NCBI RefSeq assembly: GCF_900102625.1
Contig: NZ_FMZC01000019.1
Span: forward strand, 1-64,000
DNA from: Paracidovorax valerianellae
Lineage (GTDB): Bacteria > Pseudomonadota > Gammaproteobacteria > Burkholderiales > Burkholderiaceae_C
Length of the DNA: 64,000 bases
Direction: 5' to 3'
The translations under genes were made by a program, and so were the position numbers. Under the pieces are notes generated by a model. That model was not told where the DNA came from and ran no database searches. It worked only from the letters and a program-made list of their open reading frames with translations. Of this stretch, positions 44,309-53,565 are shown in pieces. Position 1 is the stretch's first letter. Each line of letters starts with the position of its first letter.

Positions 44309-44855
44309 GGGCGAGGCACGGCTTTCGTTGTGGCGAGCATTCTGACGGTCAATTGAAAAGATCGTGTGAAGCTGTAGCAGGCGGCAAAGACCTCGCGGCG
44401 GGCCTTTGCCGGACCTTGCAACCTTCATGCCGCCAAAGGGCGAGCGGCGGCCTGCGGAGCGCCGGCCGGGCGCGCGCACATTGGCCGGGTCGCCGGCCCG
44501 CTCGCGCGGCTGGCTCCGGAGTGTGAAGCGCGGCACACCGGGCGCGCAGCGGGCCCAGCCGTGTCGCCAGGGGTTTCTGCGCCGTGGAATGGCGGTTTAT
44601 GGGTCAAATCGCCCCTGCGCCTTAGGGAATATTGCGGTGGCAGCTATAAAAATAATAGCAATTGGGTGGTTGGGAAACGACTGTGCGCCGCGCGAGCGGG
44701 CCAAAAGTCTTGACCCAGATCAAGCCCGGGCGAAAGGTTTTCCAGCGCCAGGGCGGCGCCCCTACGATCGGCCGCACTGCTTCCCACAGTGGCCTGCGGC
44801 GCCGTGCCGCATCGTCTGTCAGAGACAAAAGCTTCTTTCCCCGAAAGGCTTCCCC
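44309..44855. other. 547-base divergent intergenic region
   Basis: This gap separates the efflux operon from the chemoreceptor gene. It holds an FNR-like box at 44710-44723 and a short repeat-like dyad (gctataaaaataatagc) near 44641-44657. Long open frames cross it, but their composition is that of readthrough; no gene is supported. Confidence 0.5.
44710..44723 (+). promoter_or_regulatory. FNR/ANR-like box upstream of the PAS chemoreceptor
   Basis: TTGACCCAGATCAA matches the FNR-family palindrome TTGAT-N4-ATCAA with one mismatch. It lies about 130 bases before the chemoreceptor ATG. Oxygen-dependent control of an Aer-like receptor would make sense, but it is not proven. Confidence 0.55.
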
Positions 44856-46544
44856 ATGCGAAGAAATCTCCCGGTCAGCACGCAGGAATACCCGTTTCCC
44901 CCCGGCGAAACCCTGGTCTCCACCACCGACCTGAAAGGCCGCATCCTTTACTGCAACCCGATGTTCATCGAGGTGAGCGGATACGAGCGCGAGGCGCTGC
45001 TCGGCCAGCCGCACAACATGATCCGCCACCCCGACATGCCCGAGGAAGCCTTCCGCGATCTCTGGGCCACCATTTCGCAGGGGCTGCCCTGGTCGGCCCC
45101 GGTGAAGAACCGCCGCCAGGATGGTGACTTCTACTGGGTGATGGCCAACGTCACCCCGCTCGTGGAGGGCGGTCGGCCCGTGGGCTACCTTTCGGTGCGC
45201 ACCGAAGCCACCCGCGAACAGGTGCAGGCCGCCGAGGCGCTCTATGCCCGCATGCGGGCAGAGGCCGCCGCCGGCCGGCCGGTGCATGGGCTGCACGCGG
45301 GCCGGGTGACGCGCCGCACGCTGGCGGGCCGCATCGCCGAATGGGCGCGGGCGGGGCTGGGCGCCAAGGTGGCGATGGCGTTCTTCGCGGTGCTGGCGGC
45401 GGCCTTCCTGGCCGGGCTGGTGGATGAAGACCTCGGCATGTTCTCGGCCGCGGCCTGGCTGGCGGTGGCGGGCGTCACGCTGGCGGCCTTCGCCTATGTG
45501 CGCCGCTTGGCCGTGGTGCCGCTGTCGGACCTGGTGCGCGCCGCCAACCGCATGGCGGCCGGCGATCTGACCGGCCGCACCGGCAGCACCGGCGCGGCCC
45601 GGTCCGACGGCGTGGGCGATCTGCAGAAGGCGCTGAGCCAGCTCAACGTGAACCTGCAGTCCATCGTGGGCGACGCCCGGCGCGAGAGCGAGAAGATGCA
45701 AGCTTCCAGCGGCACCATCGCCCAGGGCAACCAGGAACTGTCCGCCCGCACCGAAACGCAGGCGAGCAACCTGGAAGAAACCGCTGCGTCGATGGAAGAA
45801 ATCACCGGCACCGTCCGCCAGACCGCCGACTCGGCGCGCCAGGCGGCCGAGCTGGCCCGGCAGGCCACGGGCGTGGCCGAGCGGACCAGCGGCGTGGTGG
45901 ACAGCGTGGCCGACACGATGCAGCAGATCCAGGCCGCTTCGGGCCGGATCGGCGAGATCACCCAGCTCATCGACTCCATCGCCTTCCAGACCAACATCCT
46001 CGCGCTGAACGCCGCGGTGGAGGCAGCGCGGGCCGGCGAGCAGGGCCGGGGCTTCGCGGTCGTGGCCGGCGAAGTGCGCAGCCTGTCGCAGCGCACGCTG
46101 ACCGCCGCGCGCGAGATTCGCCAACTCATCGACCAATCGGCCGAGAAGGTCGGCGAAGGCCGCCAGCGCACCGAAAGCGCGCAAAAGACCATGCAGGAAT
46201 CGCTGGGCCTGGTGCGCAGCGTGGGCGCGCTGATCGGGCAGATCCACAGCGCCGCCGACGAGCAACTGGCCGGCATTTCGCAAGTGAACAGCGCCGTGGC
46301 CCACCTGGACGGCATCACCCAGCAGAACGCCGCGCTGGTGGAGGCCAATGCGGGCCTCGCGCTGCAGTTGCAGGCCCAGGCGCGCACGGTGGCGGAAACG
46401 GTCGGCGTCTTTCACGTGCACGGTGGCCGCGGCCGTCCGCGCGACATGGCGGTGCCCGGTGCGGTGGCGCTGCGCAAGGCCGCGCGTGCGGTGGCCCCCG
46501 CGGCCCGGGTGCGGGCCGAGCACCCGGCCCTGGCTGAAACGTGA
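44856..46544 (+). CDS. Aer-like PAS chemoreceptor (methyl-accepting chemotaxis protein)
   Basis: A 562-residue energy-taxis-type receptor. An N-terminal PAS domain (residues ~10-120: [53 protein letters not shown]) is followed by two membrane helices, HAMP, and the signalling hairpin with the conserved tip [36 protein letters not shown]. It has no periplasmic ligand domain, as in Aer. The start at 44856 is supported by the Aer-like N-terminus and an AAGG nine bases upstream. An FNR-like box lies upstream. Confidence 0.93.
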   Translation: MRRNLPVSTQEYPFPPGETLVSTTDLKGRILYCNPMFIEVSGYEREALLGQPHNMIRHPDMPEEAFRDLWATISQGLPWSAPVKNRRQDGDFYWVMANVTPLVEGGRPVGYLSVRTEATREQVQAAEALYARMRAEAAAGRPVHGLHAGRVTRRTLAGRIAEWARAGLGAKVAMAFFAVLAAAFLAGLVDEDLGMFSAAAWLAVAGVTLAAFAYVRRLAVVPLSDLVRAANRMAAGDLTGRTGSTGAARSDGVGDLQKALSQLNVNLQSIVGDARRESEKMQASSGTIAQGNQELSARTETQASNLEETAASMEEITGTVRQTADSARQAAELARQATGVAERTSGVVDSVADTMQQIQAASGRIGEITQLIDSIAFQTNILALNAAVEAARAGEQGRGFAVVAGEVRSLSQRTLTAAREIRQLIDQSAEKVGEGRQRTESAQKTMQESLGLVRSVGALIGQIHSAADEQLAGISQVNSAVAHLDGITQQNAALVEANAGLALQLQAQARTVAETVGVFHVHGGRGRPRDMAVPGAVALRKAARAVAPAARVRAEHPALAET

Positions 46545-46675
46545 CCGCTTGAAACGGGCGGAGGGGATTCAGGCCCCGGCACCCGGCACAGGCATACCAT
46601 GGCGCCCGGGGCCGATGTCCGGCCTCGCTGCCACCGTATCTGCGATCGCATCGCAACCGCACCGAAGGAGCGCCC

Positions 46676-47332
46676 ATGAACCCATCCACCCCTTCCCTGG
46701 CCGACGAACTGATGGTCCAGCTGCAAGGCGCGCCGCTTCAGCAACTGGCCGGCCAACTGGGCACCGGCGCCCAGCAGACCCATTCCGCCGTGGCGACCGC
46801 GCTGCCCCTGCTGCTGGGCGCGCTGGGCCGCAACGCCGCGCAGCCCCAGGGTGCCGACGCGCTCTTCGGTGCGCTGCAGCGCGACCACATGGGCGGTGCC
46901 GCCGCCAGCCCGGGCGGGCTGGACCTGGGCGGGCTGCTGGGTTCGCTGCTCGGCGGGGCGGCCGGTGGCGGTGGCAGCGCCGCGGGTGGCCTGGGGCAGG
47001 GCGCCGACATCCTGGGCCATGTGTTCGGCAACCAGCGCCCGCAGGCCGAGGCGGGCCTTGCGCAGGCCACCGGCCTGGGCGCCAACGCCGGGCAACTGTT
47101 GAAACTGCTGGCGCCCATCGTCATGTCGTTCCTCGCGCAGCGCGTGCAGTCGGGCGGAATGGACGCCGGCAGCCTGGGCCGCACCCTGGGCCACGAGCGC
47201 GAGCGTGCGCAGCAGCAGGGCGGCCTCGGCGGCGGACTGCTGGGCAGCTTGCTCGACCAGGACGGCGACGGGCAGGTCGGCCTGTCGGACCTGGTCAAGA
47301 TCGGCGGCGGACTGTTCGGCGGGCGCCGCTGA
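46676..47332 (+). CDS. DUF937 (YidB-like) protein
   Basis: A 218-residue Gly/Leu-rich protein of the DUF937 family ([52 protein letters not shown]). The C-terminus carries an EF-hand-like loop DQDGDGQVGLSDL. A strong AGGAG precedes the ATG. No signal peptide is seen. Function of the family is unknown. Confidence 0.85.
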   Translation: MNPSTPSLADELMVQLQGAPLQQLAGQLGTGAQQTHSAVATALPLLLGALGRNAAQPQGADALFGALQRDHMGGAAASPGGLDLGGLLGSLLGGAAGGGGSAAGGLGQGADILGHVFGNQRPQAEAGLAQATGLGANAGQLLKLLAPIVMSFLAQRVQSGGMDAGSLGRTLGHERERAQQQGGLGGGLLGSLLDQDGDGQVGLSDLVKIGGGLFGGRR

Positions 47333-47465
47333 CGCACAGCCAGCCCCGGGTTTTGCAACAGATTGCTCCGCCGTCCCTGGGCGGTCGGCAAACTCCCTGT
47401 TGCGCCCACCCCGCCGTTCGGCGGAAACTGCGGCCATCCACGCCACTTCAAAACGGGAGGCCCCC

Positions 47466-47912
47466 ATGACCGCAGTTGCAGACATTCTCCAGTCCAAGCC
47501 CAGCGCGGAGGTTCACACCATCGGGCCATCGGATTCGATGCTCGACGCGCTGCGGCTCATGGCCGACAAGGGCATCGGCGCGCTCCTGGTGATGGAGGGC
47601 GAGCGCATCGCCGGCATCGTCACCGAGCGCGACTACGCCCGCAAGGTCGCCCTGCTGGGCCGCACCTCCGGCGCCACGCAGGTGAGCGATGTCATGACCC
47701 GCGCCGTGCGCTTCGTGCGGCCGCACCAGACCAGCGAGCAGTGCATGCAGCTCATGACCGCCAACCGCCTGCGCCACCTGCCCGTGGTGGACGAGGCGGA
47801 GCGGCTGGTGGGCCTGATCTCCATCGGCGATCTGGTGAAGAACATCATGTCCGAGCAGCAATTCATCATCGAGCAGATGGAGCAATACATCACCGGCAGC
47901 CAGCGGGCCTGA
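47466..47912 (+). CDS. tandem CBS-domain protein
   Basis: A 148-residue protein made of two CBS motifs (MLDALRLMADKGIGALLVMEGERIAGIVTERDYARK; SEQCMQLMTANRLRHLPVVDEAERLVGLISIGDLVK). Such stand-alone pairs bind adenine nucleotides and act as energy sensors. Length is typical of this common betaproteobacterial type. It follows the DUF937 gene by 133 bases. Confidence 0.93.
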   Translation: MTAVADILQSKPSAEVHTIGPSDSMLDALRLMADKGIGALLVMEGERIAGIVTERDYARKVALLGRTSGATQVSDVMTRAVRFVRPHQTSEQCMQLMTANRLRHLPVVDEAERLVGLISIGDLVKNIMSEQQFIIEQMEQYITGSQRA

Positions 47913-48286
47913 AGGCCGAGCCGCAGGGCTGCCCCGGCCCCGACGCAACGGGCATCTCATCGCAGTGGCCGGGCAGGGGCGCTGCCAGGGTCTGCCGCGC
48001 AAACCCCTTCGCTTGCGGGGCGGTGGCCTGTCGCGCCATCGGCTGGCCAAGTGGAATCGGTCCAGTCATGGTGATGCCGTTCATGACCTTGCTCACCGCG
48101 GACACCGGCCCGCGCCTTGGTCAGCAGAACCCCTCGAACATCTGCCGCGCGGAGATCCACGGCTCAGCCGACGGGGCTTCGGCGCGTTGTCCTGCGAATT
48201 TATTCAGGCTGCGGAACCCAAGGGGTATCTCGACCGTCGTTCAATAGGGGACTTCTTTCGACGCCCGCCCTTTGCCTGGAACCTGA
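47913..48286. other. 374-base gap without a recognised gene
   Basis: Short frames cross this gap but none has a convincing start or family match. No terminator or repeat was seen. Confidence 0.4.
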
Positions 48287-49990
48287 ATGTCCGCCTTGCC
48301 TTCCCGCACCGAGCCTCGCAGCGCCACGCCGCCCCCTTCGAGCAGCCCCATTCCCGCTGCCCACCACAGTGCATCGCGCCGCGCCGCCGCCGCCCTGGTG
48401 CCGCCGGCCGACACGCATTCGCCGGCCGACCGCTATGAAGAGCTGTTCGTGGAAGTGCAGCGCCAGCGCATCTTCGACGACTCCAAGACCTTCGTGGACT
48501 GCGCCCCCCGCCAGCCGCCCGAGGCCATCCTGGCCGCGTACCGCGCGCAGTGCCATGCGCCCGGGTTCGATCTGCATGCCTTCGTGCACCACCACTTCAC
48601 GCCCCAGCACCGGGCCTGCCAGCAAGCCGCCGTCGCCGCGCCCGGCCTGTCGATGGCCGCGCACATCGACGCGCTGTGGGACGAACTCACCCGCCACCCC
48701 GCACACCACCCCTCGCGCGGCTCGCTGCTGCAGTTGCCGCACGCGTACGTGGTGCCGGGCGGCCGCTTTGTCGAGATGTATTACTGGGATTCGTACTTCA
48801 CCATGCTGGGCCTGGTGCGCAGCGGCCGTCCGCACCTGCTGCATGCGATGACCGACAACTTCGCCTACCTCATCGACACCTACGGCCATGTGCCCAACGG
48901 CACGCGCACCTATTACCTGAGCCGGTCGCAGCCGCCCATGTTTTCGCTGATGGCCGACCTTTGTGAATCGTGCGCGGGGCACGGCGCACAGCAGTACCTG
49001 CCGCAGATGCTGCGCGAATACGCCTTCTGGATGGACGGCGCCGACACGCTGGCGCCGGGCGCCACGCACCGCCGCGTGGTGGCCTTGCCGGACGGCGCCG
49101 TCCTCAACCGCTACTGGGACGACCGCGACACGCCGCGCGAAGAATCGTGGCGCGAGGACGTGGAAACCGCAGAGCGCTGCCACCGCCCCGCGCAGGAGGT
49201 GTACCGCGACCTGCGCGCCGCCGCCGAATCGGGCTGGGACTTCAGCGCGCGCTGGCTGTACGACGGCCTGGGCGCCACCTGCCGCACCCAAACGCTGACC
49301 ACCATCGGCACCACGCGCATCCTGCCCGTGGACCTGAACGCTCTGCTGCACAAGACCGAGACCACCATCGCCCGCCTGAGCCGCGAAGCGGGCGACACCG
49401 CCACCGCACACGCCTTCGACGACAAGGCCCGAAGGCGCGCCGAGGCCATGTCCCGCGTGCTGTGGAATGCCGAGGCCGGCGCTTTTCTCGATTACGACTG
49501 GCAGCTGGGTGCCTCGCGCCCCGCGCTCAATGCGGCCACGGTGGCGCCGCTCTTCACCGGCACGGCCACGCCCGAACAGGCGCGGGCACTGGCCGCCACC
49601 GTGCGCCGCCGGCTGCTGGTGCAAGGCGGCCTGTCCACCTCGGAAACCGCCAGCGGCGAACAGTGGGACCGCCCCAACGGCTGGGCGCCGCTGCAGTGGA
49701 TGGCCGTGCAGGGCTTCGCGGCCTACGGCGCTGCGGACGACGCCTGCCGGCAGTTGTCAGAGGACATTCGCACCCGCTGGCTCGCCACGGTGCAAAACCT
49801 GTACGACCGCGAAGGCAAGCTGGTGGAGAAATACTCGCTGTGCGAGATGGGCGGCGAGCCCTCCGCGGGCGGAGACGGGGGCGAATACCCGCTGCAGGAC
49901 GGGTTCGGGTGGACCAATGGGGTGGTGCGGGGCTGGCTGCCAGACGCCGCCCCGGTGCCGGCAGCCGCTTTGCCAACGCCGCAGGCATAG
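48287..49990 (+). CDS. treF: trehalase (GH37)
   Basis: A 567-residue alpha,alpha-trehalase that splits trehalose into two glucoses. Both family signatures are present: PGGRFVEMYYWDSY (about residues 157-170) and QWDRPNGWAPLQ (about residue 459). The N-terminal ~45 residues are Ser/Pro/Ala-rich without a signal peptide core, which favours the cytosolic TreF form; a periplasmic TreA cannot be excluded if another start is used. It is convergent with the nitrate transporter operon. Confidence 0.93.
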   Translation: MSALPSRTEPRSATPPPSSSPIPAAHHSASRRAAAALVPPADTHSPADRYEELFVEVQRQRIFDDSKTFVDCAPRQPPEAILAAYRAQCHAPGFDLHAFVHHHFTPQHRACQQAAVAAPGLSMAAHIDALWDELTRHPAHHPSRGSLLQLPHAYVVPGGRFVEMYYWDSYFTMLGLVRSGRPHLLHAMTDNFAYLIDTYGHVPNGTRTYYLSRSQPPMFSLMADLCESCAGHGAQQYLPQMLREYAFWMDGADTLAPGATHRRVVALPDGAVLNRYWDDRDTPREESWREDVETAERCHRPAQEVYRDLRAAAESGWDFSARWLYDGLGATCRTQTLTTIGTTRILPVDLNALLHKTETTIARLSREAGDTATAHAFDDKARRRAEAMSRVLWNAEAGAFLDYDWQLGASRPALNAATVAPLFTGTATPEQARALAATVRRRLLVQGGLSTSETASGEQWDRPNGWAPLQWMAVQGFAAYGAADDACRQLSEDIRTRWLATVQNLYDREGKLVEKYSLCEMGGEPSAGGDGGEYPLQDGFGWTNGVVRGWLPDAAPVPAAALPTPQA

Positions 49991-50051
49991 CGCGCTGAGC
50001 GGGGCATCGGCGAGGGGCGAAAGCACGCCCTCGCGGTAGTGCCGGCCCGCC

Positions 50052-50858
50052 TCAGGCCACCTTCTCCACATGCGCCTGGCGCGTGTACAGAAAATCGATC
50101 ACCGCCTTGCGGCTGCGCAGGTAGCGCGGGTCTTCGGCCAGGGCGACGCGATTGCGGGGGCGGGGAATGTCCACGGCCAGCACCTCACCGATGGTGGCGG
50201 CCGGGCCGTTGGTCATCATCACGATCTTGTCGGACAGCAGCACGGCTTCGTCCACGTCGTGGGTGACCATGACCACGGTGCTCTGCGTGCGCGCGACGAT
50301 CTCCAGCAGCTCGTCCTGCAGTTTGGCGCGGGTGAGGGCGTCGAGCGCGCCGAAGGGTTCGTCCATCAGCAGCACCTGGGGCTCCATCGACAGGGCCCGG
50401 GCGATGCCCACGCGCTGCTTCATGCCGCCCGAAATTTCGCCGGGACGCTTTTGCGCGGCGTGGGTCAGGCCCACCATCGACAGCGCCGCTTCGGTGCGGG
50501 CCTTGAGTTGTGCCTTGGTCTCGGTCTTGGCGAACACGCGCTCCACGGCCAGATGCACGTTGCCTTCGCAGGTGAGCCAGGGCAGCAGCGAATGGTTCTG
50601 GAACACCACCGCGCGCTCGGGGCCGGGGCCCTTGATCTCCTTGTTGGCGCACAGCAGCGCGCCGGCCGTGGGCACCGTGAGCCCGGCGATCAGGTTGAGC
50701 AGCGTGGACTTGCCGCAGCCCGAGTGCCCGATGAGGGCCACGAACTCGCCCTTGGCGATGGTCAGGTCGATGTCCTTCAGCGCGGGGAACAGGCCCTTGG
50801 CGGTCTTGAAGGTTTGCGCGACGCCCTGGACTTCGATGAATTTCGCGGGGTTGTTCAT
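50052..50858 (-). CDS. nrtD: nitrate/nitrite ABC transporter ATP-binding protein
   Basis: A 268-residue ABC ATPase of the nitrate/sulfonate/taurine class. Walker A GHSGCGKST, signature ISGGMKQRV, Walker B VLLMDEPFGALD and the switch histidine VMVTHDVDEA are present, along with the nitrate-type motifs VVFQNHSLLPWLT and DKIVMMTNGPAATIGE. It lacks the extra NrtA-like domain of cyanobacterial NrtC. The ATG overlaps the permease stop by four bases. Confidence 0.93.
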   Translation of the reverse strand: MNNPAKFIEVQGVAQTFKTAKGLFPALKDIDLTIAKGEFVALIGHSGCGKSTLLNLIAGLTVPTAGALLCANKEIKGPGPERAVVFQNHSLLPWLTCEGNVHLAVERVFAKTETKAQLKARTEAALSMVGLTHAAQKRPGEISGGMKQRVGIARALSMEPQVLLMDEPFGALDALTRAKLQDELLEIVARTQSTVVMVTHDVDEAVLLSDKIVMMTNGPAATIGEVLAVDIPRPRNRVALAEDPRYLRSRKAVIDFLYTRQAHVEKVA

Positions 50859-51802
50859 GCCTTCACCTCTTCGAACGTGAATGCCGTGGCCAGCTTGACC
50901 AGGGCGTATTCGAGCAGCAGCCCGACGATGCCGATCACGAAGATCGCGATGATGATGTTCTTGACGTTCAGGTTGTTCCACTCGTCCCACACCCAGAAGC
51001 CGATGCCCACGCCGCCGGTCAGCATCTCGGCCGCCACGATCACGAGCCAGGCGGTGCCCACGGCCAGGCGCACGCCGGTCAGCATGTAGGGCAGCACGGC
51101 GGGGAACAGGATGGTGGTGGCGATCTTCCATTCCGAGAGGTTGAGCACGCGGGCCACGTTCATGTAGTCCTGCGGCACGCGCTGCACACCCACCGCGGTG
51201 TTGATGACCATGGGCCAGATCGAGCAGATGAAGATGGTCCAGATGGCGGCAGGGTTGGCGCCCTTGAACACCAGCAGGCCGATGGGCAGCCACGCCAGCG
51301 GCGACACGGGCCGCAGCAGGCTGATGAGCGGGTTGAACATGCGCGAGAGGAAGTGGAACCGCCCGATCACGAAGCCCGCGGGAATGCCCACCAGCGCCGC
51401 CAGCCCGAAGCCGACCGCCACGCGCTCCAGCGAGGCGAGCACGTTCCAGCCCACGCCCTGGTCGTTGGGGCCGTTGCGGTAGAAGGGGTTGCTGAAGACT
51501 TCCAGCGCCTGCTTCCAGGTCTCCAGCGGGCCGGGAATGCTCTGGCCAGTGGTGGAGGACACCACGGCCCACAGCCCGATCAAGAGGCCCAGGCCGCAGG
51601 CCGGCGGCAGCACGGCGAGCCAGAAGGCGCGCGAGGCGGCCGCCCAGTCGCGGGGCGCCCGCGGCGGGCTGGGCGGGGCGGACTGCAGTGGTTTTTGCCC
51701 CGATGCCGGCGTTTTGATTGCCGGTGTTGCTATTGTTTGCATAGCAGAAGGGGCCGCGGCTGGGGTGGGCTCCGGCGGGGCGTGGAAGACGGCGCTGACC
51801 AT
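50855..51802 (-). CDS. nrtB: nitrate ABC transporter permease
   Basis: A 315-residue inner-membrane permease of the NrtB type with six helices and the inner-membrane EAA-like loop (NVARVLNLSEWKIATTILFPAVLPYMLTGVRL). The first ~60 residues form a Pro/Ala-rich extension that contains an in-frame interspersed repeat (51691-51746, residues ~20-38, MQTIATPAIKTPASGQ). It works with NrtA and NrtD. Confidence 0.93.
   Translation of the reverse strand: MVSAVFHAPPEPTPAAAPSAMQTIATPAIKTPASGQKPLQSAPPSPPRAPRDWAAASRAFWLAVLPPACGLGLLIGLWAVVSSTTGQSIPGPLETWKQALEVFSNPFYRNGPNDQGVGWNVLASLERVAVGFGLAALVGIPAGFVIGRFHFLSRMFNPLISLLRPVSPLAWLPIGLLVFKGANPAAIWTIFICSIWPMVINTAVGVQRVPQDYMNVARVLNLSEWKIATTILFPAVLPYMLTGVRLAVGTAWLVIVAAEMLTGGVGIGFWVWDEWNNLNVKNIIIAIFVIGIVGLLLEYALVKLATAFTFEEVKA
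51691..51746. repeat. interspersed-repeat-like segment in frame in nrtB
   Basis: On the minus strand it reads tatgcaaacaatagc, then accggcaatcaaaacgccgg, then ggggcaaaaacc; a ccggc / gccgg dyad is flanked by a caatagc start. It resembles the interspersed repeats elsewhere in the window and encodes part of the permease N-terminal extension. Confidence 0.5.
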
Positions 51803-51856
51803 GGTGGGATTCTCCTGACAGGGGCTGGGGGCGGGCGGCTCGGGCGGGGCCCGGGG

Positions 51857-53110
51857 TCAGGCCTTGATCTTGAAGCTGTCGGCGTACTTGGCCGGCTCCT
51901 TGCCGTCCCAGACGATGCCGTCCATGAACTTGCTGGCGCGCATGTCGCTCTTGGGCAGCGGCGCCTTGGCGGCGGTGGCGGCCTGCTTGTACAGGTCGAT
52001 GCGGTTGATCGACTTGGCCACGGCCAGGTAGTCGGGGTGGTCCTTGAGCAAGCCCCAGCGCTTGTGCTGCGTGAGAAACCACATGCCGTCGGACAGGTAG
52101 GGAAAGTTCACCGCGCCGTCGTTGTAGAACTTCATGTAGTTCGGGTCGTCCCAGGTCTTGCCCAGGCCGTTCTGGTAGCGGCCCAGGATGCGCTGGTTGA
52201 TGGCGTCCACGCTGGTGTTCACGTAGGCCTTGCCGGCGATGGTTTCGGCCATCTTGTTCTTGTTGGCGAGGCCCTCGTCGATCCAGCGGCCGGCCTCCAG
52301 GATGGCGGCCGTCACGGCGCGGGCGGTGTTGGGGTATTTCTGCACGAACTCCGACGTGGTGCCCAGCACTTTTTCTGGGTGGTCCTTCCAGATGTCCTGC
52401 GTGGTGGTGGCGGTCACGCCGATGCCGTCCATGATGGCGCGGTGGTTCCAGGGCTCGCCCACGCAGAAGCCGTCCATGTTGCCCACGCGCATGTTGGCCA
52501 CCATCTGCGGCGGCGGCACGGTGATGACTTTCGCGCCCTTGAGCGGGTCGATGCCGTCGGCGGCCAACCAGTAATAAAGCCACATGGCGTGCGTGCCGGT
52601 GGGGAAGGTCTGGGCGAAGGTGTATTCGCGCTTTTCCTTGGCCATGAGCTGGGCCAGGCCCGCGCCGTCCACTGCGCCGGCATCGGCGAGCTTCTTGCTC
52701 AGCGTGATGGCCTGGCCGTTGTTGTTCAGGGTCATGAGCACGGCCATGTCCTTCTTGGGGCCGCCAACGCCCAGGTGCACGCCGTACACCAGGCCGTACA
52801 GCACGTGGGCGAAGTCCAGTTCACCGTTCACCAGCTTGTCGCGCACGCCGGCCCAGCTGGCTTCCTTGCTGGGCACGATCTTCACGCCGTATTTCTGGTC
52901 GATGCCCAGCACCGACGCCATCACCACGCTGGCGCAGTCGGTCAGCGGAATGAAGCCGATCTTGACTTCCTTCTTCTCCGGCGCGTCGGAGCCGGCCGCA
53001 TACACCATGGATCGCAGCGCGGGGCTCACGCCCACGGCCCCTACGGCGGCGGCCTGCAGCACGGTGCGGCGGTGGAGGCTGGTTTTGGACAGGTCGGTCA
53101 TGGAAGGCAT
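51857..53110 (-). CDS. nrtA: nitrate ABC transporter substrate-binding protein
   Basis: A 417-residue NrtA/CmpA-type receptor with a Tat-like signal (HRRTVLQAAAVGAVG). Family blocks: KIGFIPLTDCASVVMASVLGIDQKYGV, ASWAGVRDKLVNGELDFAHVLYGLVYG, FPTGTHAMWLYYWLAADGIDP, GFCVGEPWNHRAI. It captures nitrate/nitrite for NrtB-NrtD. It is exported, so it is not the cytosolic sensor NasS. An antitermination leader and a sigma-54 promoter precede it. Confidence 0.94.
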   Translation of the reverse strand: MPSMTDLSKTSLHRRTVLQAAAVGAVGVSPALRSMVYAAGSDAPEKKEVKIGFIPLTDCASVVMASVLGIDQKYGVKIVPSKEASWAGVRDKLVNGELDFAHVLYGLVYGVHLGVGGPKKDMAVLMTLNNNGQAITLSKKLADAGAVDGAGLAQLMAKEKREYTFAQTFPTGTHAMWLYYWLAADGIDPLKGAKVITVPPPQMVANMRVGNMDGFCVGEPWNHRAIMDGIGVTATTTQDIWKDHPEKVLGTTSEFVQKYPNTARAVTAAILEAGRWIDEGLANKNKMAETIAGKAYVNTSVDAINQRILGRYQNGLGKTWDDPNYMKFYNDGAVNFPYLSDGMWFLTQHKRWGLLKDHPDYLAVAKSINRIDLYKQAATAAKAPLPKSDMRASKFMDGIVWDGKEPAKYADSFKIKA

Positions 53111-53138
53111 CCCTTGGCTTGGCTGGCAACGTGAAAAA

Positions 53139-53204
53139 CAAAAAAGGCGTCCTCACACGCCTGCAGGCTGCCTTGAGGGCAGCGCCGCAAGCGGTGGGGA
53201 CGCC
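53139..53204 (-). terminator. regulated terminator in the nrtA leader
   Basis: On the minus strand GGCGTCC and GGACGCC pair and are followed by six T residues; inner hairpins (CCGC / GCGG and GCTGCC / GGCAGC) fill the loop. The 5' arm overlaps hairpin P2 at 53198-53211. It matches the nirB leader terminator. Confidence 0.85.
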
Positions 53205-53242
53205 TTTGTCCGGGTTGGAAGAAAGTCACCCGCCGTTGGATG
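53198..53242 (-). promoter_or_regulatory. ANTAR-type dual hexaloop RNA target in the nrtA leader
   Basis: P1 (53242-53227) is CAUCC-AACGGC-GGGUG and P2 (53211-53198) is GGAC-AAAGGC-GUCC, 15 bases apart. Both loops have six bases with A at position 1 and G at position 4, the exact ANTAR rule. P2 consumes the terminator's 5' arm, so NasT binding would favour readthrough into nrtA. Confidence 0.85.
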
Positions 53243-53283
53243 GCTTCTTCTCAGGAGACCCATGGGTCTCGATAGTTTGAACA

Positions 53284-53298
53284 GCAAATCTCGTGCCA
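53284..53298 (-). promoter_or_regulatory. sigma-54 promoter for nrtABD
   Basis: The minus strand reads TGGCACG-AGAT-TTGC, a perfect -24/-12 match identical in its conserved bases to the nirB promoter. The start would lie near 53272, about 160 bases before the nrtA ATG. Confidence 0.88.
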
Positions 53299-53468
53299 AT
53301 AAAGTCCGCGTGTTGGCTTGCTCTCTCACGGGCGGGAGCGGTACACCGGTTACAGCAAAGGCGTGGAGGGGCTTTCGAATTGCCCGGTTTATTGGGGCGG
53401 GGCGCCCTATGCCTGTGCAAGCGATCCCTGTTGAGGTGCAAACAGGCATCAGTCTGCGTTCCCGCCGA

Positions 53469-53493
53469 TTCGCTTTTCGGTATGCCATTTCGT
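53469..53493 (+). promoter_or_regulatory. PIP (hrpII) box upstream of a candidate effector gene
   Basis: TTCGC-N15-TTCGT (equivalently TTCG-N16-TTCG) is a perfect plant-inducible-promoter box as bound by HrpX/HrpB-type activators of type III secretion. An AT-rich -10-like taaatatt begins at 53523, about 30 bases downstream, the spacing expected. It lies ~75 bases before the next gene's start. Confidence 0.7.
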
Positions 53494-53565
53494 CACAGGG
53501 GTGTCACCGGTCTCAATGTCGATAAATATTGCATCCCCCGTAATTGATAAACAAAAGGATTGAAA

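Noticed and set aside
44406..44855. N-terminal extension of the chemoreceptor frame back to 44406
   Set aside because: The extension is Arg/Pro-rich, crosses the FNR-like box, and has no family match; the Aer-like start at 44856 is better.
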